The notes under the pieces: model-generated
Told to the model about the DNA's origin: nothing
The model's database searches: none
Seen by the model: only the letters and a program-made list of their open reading frames with translations
Assembly (NCBI GenBank): GCA_016081115.2
Contig: CM071924.1
Location: forward strand, 89,976,616 to 90,040,615
DNA length: 64,000 nt
Direction of reading: 5' to 3'
DNA from: Rehmannia glutinosa
Lineage: Eukaryota > Streptophyta > Magnoliopsida > Lamiales > Orobanchaceae
Made by a program: the position numbers and the translations under genes
Shown: piece after piece, positions 60,250 to 64,000 of the stretch
How positions within the stretch are numbered: position 1 is the stretch's first letter
Layout: each line of letters opens with the position of its first letter

Positions 60250-61300
60250 ATCCTCTTCCACCATTCCAATGCCAACCTCACTTTCTTTGAGAAGCACAAT
60301 GTAATCATCTGGTATTGCACTTCTTCTTTCCGTAGTGGATCTCCTCAATGGCATAAGTTCTTGAGGTTGTATAGTTTGTTCATCTGGAATAATTTATGAA
60401 ACAGGAGGTTCTCCTACATTGTCTTGATTTGTGTCTTGAACAAGGTCGGGAAAAATGCCTATCAATGCCAACAACACCTGTGGGAACATCAACATATTCC
60501 TCTTCAAAGACAAAGTCCTTAACTCTGTCTCCCCCCGCAAACTCAACATCCTCAAAGAACCAGGCATTTACCGACTAAATAAAAAGCCTTAGTTGTGGGA
60601 TCATAAAACTTGTACCCTTTGGACTTTTCAGAGTATCCAACAAAATAACAACTAAATGTCCTGAAGTCTAGTTTATTCTCATTAGGATTGGCTAGACATT
60701 CGCAAACATGCAAGTGCTTCTGACTAAGCTTTTTGCCCGTCTAAAGTTTATAAGGGATTCTGTTAGTCGCTTTAGTTGAAAACCTTACTAAGGATATATG
60801 TTGCAGTCTTAAGTGCTTCTTCCTAGAGTGGTTCTAGTAAGATAGAATGCCTAATCATAATACTTACCATATCCTTAAGCGTTCTGTTTCATCTTTTAGC
60901 AACACTATTCATAATGGCAAACCGAACTTAGTGTACTGTGAGACGATATTGCATTCCCCTAGGAATTAACAAACGATCCTAGACGTTGTTCACTTGAACC
61001 ATCATATCTGTCGTTGCATAAACCATCACGATCAGATGTGACAATTTTAATCCTTTTGTTGAGTTGATTCTCAACTTCAGTCTTATAGGATTTAAACACG
61101 TCTAGTGATTGTGACTTTTCATGAACAAGAACTTGTAGCCATAACTAAAATATCGTCTATGAAAGTTATTATATATTGTTGACCATTCCAAGTAGCCATA
61201 GGGAATGTTCCACAAATATCCATATATATAAGTTCTAAGACACCCGAAATCCAATTGGCTACAAATCTCTATTATTGGTTTGTTTTTCTACTTATACCTT
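60250..61300 (-). pseudogene. copia integrase, decayed
   Basis: Across frames on minus: MNSVAKRxNRTLKDMVSIMI (normally NGVAERRNRTLxDMVRSM), then LLEPLWEEALKTATYIL, and FRTFSCYFVGYSEKSKGYKF then YDPTTKAF. These are the integrase core end and the C-terminal module of copia pol. Confidence 0.7.
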
Positions 61301-61483
61301 TTGTACCTAAAAGTAGGGACTTGTTGGATGAAACAATAATGTCTGTCAAATAAAGTTTATTATAAAGAATCGAACTAACCGATTTTGAATCATGAGACAA
61401 GCTAAATTTTCAATTTAAATGAACATAAATAATCGAATTTGTCCAAAGTAGAAATAGAAGTCAAGTTCCAAATAAACGTCTCA

Positions 61484-62100
61484 TCAAGATTCAAATAAAA
61501 TCGTACTGAACAATAATCTATATTTTCCTATTATTTCAACCATAATTGTCTTACCTTTGCCTATTTTGATGTATCTTTCACCATCATTTAGCTTTTGGCA
61601 ATAGAAACCCTTTACAGATACATTGGTGTGAGTTGATAAACTAAAATCATTCCACCATGTGTGCGAAGATGCTGAAGTTAAGTTAGCCTCAAAACAAACC
61701 ATAATTAAGCAACATACCTTATCCTTTTATATTTTAAATTCCTTGCCTTTTATTCTTTGAAATTAAGGCAATATTAGCCTTTTTCGTCTCATAGTGTGTT
61801 AACTTTTTCTCTTTTTGAGCGCAGTATGAGATGATTCATTTAGAGAGTAAAACTCTTTTTAACTGTCGACTCACCTTGAACTGGCTAAACTATGTCGAAA
61901 GAGATATCAAAAACTAAATGCACTAGCAAGTCCTCAAAAACAATACGAGACACATCTATAATTTATTCTTGATATTGCCTTTACTCTCATACCTTACTGA
62001 TATCATATTTGTCAAAAGTGTACTAATCTGAGCCTTTCGTTCTCAACATATATTTTCTCAATACGCACAAGGAATTCCTTAGCTATAGTGACATTTCTAG
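61484..62100 (-). pseudogene. copia gag end / protease
   Basis: 61702-61484 reads NLTSASSHTWWNDFSLSTHT then DGERYIKIGKGKTIMVEIIG. Copia elements normally have TWWLDSGA(S/T)IH at this point, so the protease DSGA motif is degraded to NDFSL. Upstream frames look like gag remains (AKEFLVRIEKIYVENERLR). Confidence 0.7.
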
Positions 62101-62149
62101 ATAAAGTGCCCTTTTAACATAAAATCTATGTTGATGCTGATAGAAATAT

Positions 62150-63470
62150 AAGCAGGAATATACGAACTTAAATCCAGAAAATGAACAATATACAAATCAT
62201 GCTCACATAAATCTCGGAATCCTAATAATAAATTCAAATAATGGTAAATCCCACCTCAAGATATCGGCACTCCATTAATATTTTATCTTTGGATAAAATA
62301 TTAACTTGTAATTGACATCTTGGTGCGGTAATCAAACACTGATAATAAGAACATATCAAATAGTAAACCTTCCTTTGGGCCGATTTAGTGTTCATATGTA
62401 AAACCGAATAATTATCACACTTTTATTACCACAGGTGCACATGCAATTCTGAAAAATATTCACCTTCCTTTGGGCCGATTAATATTCACATATGTTGCAC
62501 AAGCACAACCTTTTATATTCTAAAATGAATTAATCTCCACAAGAGAGATCATTTTGGCGACATGTCGCTTCAATTAATCCATCTCAAAATATATAAATCC
62601 ATACCAATATTTGATTTTAAAATTTAAATTCCAAGATTAAACTTGATAGGGGTTTCCTTATTATTTGAGGCCAATTTTAACAATAAACAAACTTTAATTG
62701 AACCTCAAAATTAAAACCTATTTATAATAAAACCCTAAGTTTTGTAAACTGGGATTGGGCCCATAAAGGGAAGCTGATATGCATAAACTCCCCAAAAAAA
62801 AAGGTTAAATTTCAAGCAAATTCATAATTCCTGAAAATTGCATAACCACCCCAAATTCCCAGCTTGTTGACCGAAAAAGCCATCTTCCTCACCTTAAGCT
62901 TCAATTTCCGTCAGCCTTAATCCGCCGATGCCCATCCCACCGGAAGTAACCCATCGCCCAACCATCTTTTGCCAGTGAACTCCAGAAACGGGTGGCTAAA
63001 TACTGCCACTTTAAACTACGATGGGAAAACGTGAAAAGTCATCGGACGAGTTGCAAATTCGCCGCTTCCACCGCCATTCAGTGTCCGCTAATGACTAATC
63101 CATCTATACCAGGCCCTGAATCGAAATCGTTGATGTGCGATGGTGAGTGTTGTCCGACGGGAAAAGGGCAATGGGCAATCCGGGTTTTGAGAATTGCACA
63201 TTCCTTTGTTTTCTTTTAATGTGTCATAATTCCACCATAATCATTATTAAAAAAAATACTAAACCTTTTCCTTAATCCAGAGCGGCAGCCACGGTAATGG
63301 CGTGACGCATATGCAAAGGAAAAACAAGATTCTCAAATTCCAAAAATTCTTATTCCACATAAGTATAATCACAGTTCTCAAATATTCAAACACCGAATCT
63401 CATGTGAAATAAACAATACCGAATACAACTTGGATCAAAAATAATTCGATTCTCAATAACTCAATATGAG
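62150..63470 (-). other. Leader region of the copia element
   Basis: 1.3 kb between gag remains and primer-binding site. Contains a repeat CCTTCCTTTGGGCCGATT at 62370 and 62463. No gag start recognised. The + strand ORF at 62992-63219 has no domain. Confidence 0.5.
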
Positions 63471-63473
63471 TTT

Positions 63474-63485
63474 GCTCTGATACCA
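63474..63485 (-). other. Primer-binding site (initiator Met)
   Basis: TGGTATCAGAGC on minus is a perfect copia-type site, two bases from the LTR. Confidence 0.9.
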
Positions 63486-63487
63486 CT

Positions 63488-63921
63488 TGTTGTTATAAAC
63501 TTTAGTGAATAATATCACTTTAACCCATGAGCCTTCATATCGAATTATCAAGAATCAAATACTAGATTGCGAAACGCACGAATCCATAATAGTTGAATCC
63601 TGGGATATGGCCTTCTAGATCTACATGTCTCGAAGCTTTTTAAAGCACCTTTTAGTTTTCTCCGTATGTTTCTTTCTGACGATGGGATAACAAAATAGAA
63701 TATCGTAGACGTGTGACCTAGGGACGCTAACCCTTATATAACTCTGTTATATTGGGTATCCTATTTTAGCACATCATTAAAATAGAAATAACCCATTAAG
63801 TCTCTACATAATAAAGGACCACACCCTATTAGATACATTAAAGCCCAATTCCTTAAACTTTATTTGATCACATATAAAATGGGTTTAATCTTAATTGACA
63901 GTCCACAATGCATAATTATTT
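63488..63921 (-). repeat. 5' LTR of the same copia, truncated
   Basis: Matches 57790-58224 closely up to CATAATTATTT, then the sequence changes to AGGAAAAGGACATAAATCCC, which continues to the window end. Confidence 0.9.
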
Positions 63922-64000
63922 AGGAAAAGGACATAAATCCCCCATTTTCCATACCCAATCCCTGCACAATGTCCATATTCCGCTGATTTAGTACAAAAAT
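63922..64000. other. Sequence interrupting the right LTR
   Basis: 79 bases to the window edge, unlike the left LTR at the same point. Too short to classify. Confidence 0.4.

Larger units (their letters stand above)
57790..63921 (-). mobile_element. Ty1/copia retrotransposon, both LTRs present, decayed
   Basis: LTRs 57790-58261 and 63488-63921, primer-binding site 63474-63485, PPT (AAGTGGGAGAT on minus) beside 58261. Read on minus: a leader region with no clear gag (62150-63470), gag/protease (about 62100-61484), integrase (about 61300-60250), RT (59934-59482 and on to about 59358), RNaseH (to about 58700). Many stops and frameshifts. The right LTR loses about 36 bp at 63921, so something cut it there. 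Confidence 0.9.

Noticed and set aside
62992..63219. 75-codon ORF on + near the right LTR
   Set aside because: Inside the copia leader on the opposite strand, no domain.

Overview
This window is nuclear DNA from a flowering plant, almost certainly a eudicot. Coding exons are joined by AT-rich GT-AG introns, three proteins belong to plant or eukaryote families, and the spacers are packed with plant LTR retrotransposons, LINE/SINE insertions and MITEs. I cannot name the species. There are no rRNA genes, convincing functional tRNA genes, CRISPR arrays or bacterial operons.

Three host genes can be reconstructed exon by exon. (1) An LHW-family bHLH regulator (bHLH155/EMB1444-like clade) lies on + at 2338-9449 in 11 coding exons, preceded by a 33-codon upstream ORF. 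(2) A plastid-lipid-associated (PAP/fibrillin) protein lies on - at 41184-44606 in 8 exons; it is intact with 285 residues and a likely transit peptide. (3) BUD13, a splicing (RES complex) protein, lies on - at 45825-52428 in 7 exons, one intron being GC-AG. A broken GRF zinc-finger gene is at 35711-36250.

The bHLH gene and BUD13 each carry single-base frameshifts (one in bHLH, two opposite ones in BUD13), all at C or G runs. Splice sites, exon phases and protein similarity are otherwise intact. The LTR pairs also differ largely by small indels. This suggests indel errors in the assembly, although real lesions cannot be excluded without reads.

The rest is mainly transposon. From 9974 to 29740 there is a nested stack. 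A long-TIR element carries a younger MITE inside its left arm. Next comes a decayed Ty3/gypsy element on - with a tRNA-Asp primer site. A gypsy-type LTR fragment follows, split by a Ty1/copia element (15163-28077). That copia element is itself split by a second, non-autonomous copia element (17541-25398) with TSD AAAAT, which has gag but no pol and carries an additional ORF with a plant-transposon-like domain and an acidic coiled-coil tail. From 30 to 41 kb there are a hAT MITE, decayed gypsy and copia pieces, a tandem array of copia RNaseH-LTR units, and two more copies of the ATTAC MITE. BUD13 intron 4 holds a 5'-truncated LINE with 15-bp target duplications. From 53 to 64 kb there are a 0.9 kb inverted-repeat element, a minimal copia element, a 0.73 kb poly(A) retroposon, a hAT MITE and a copia element (57790-63921) with LTRs, primer site, PPT and decayed protease/integrase/RT/RNaseH.
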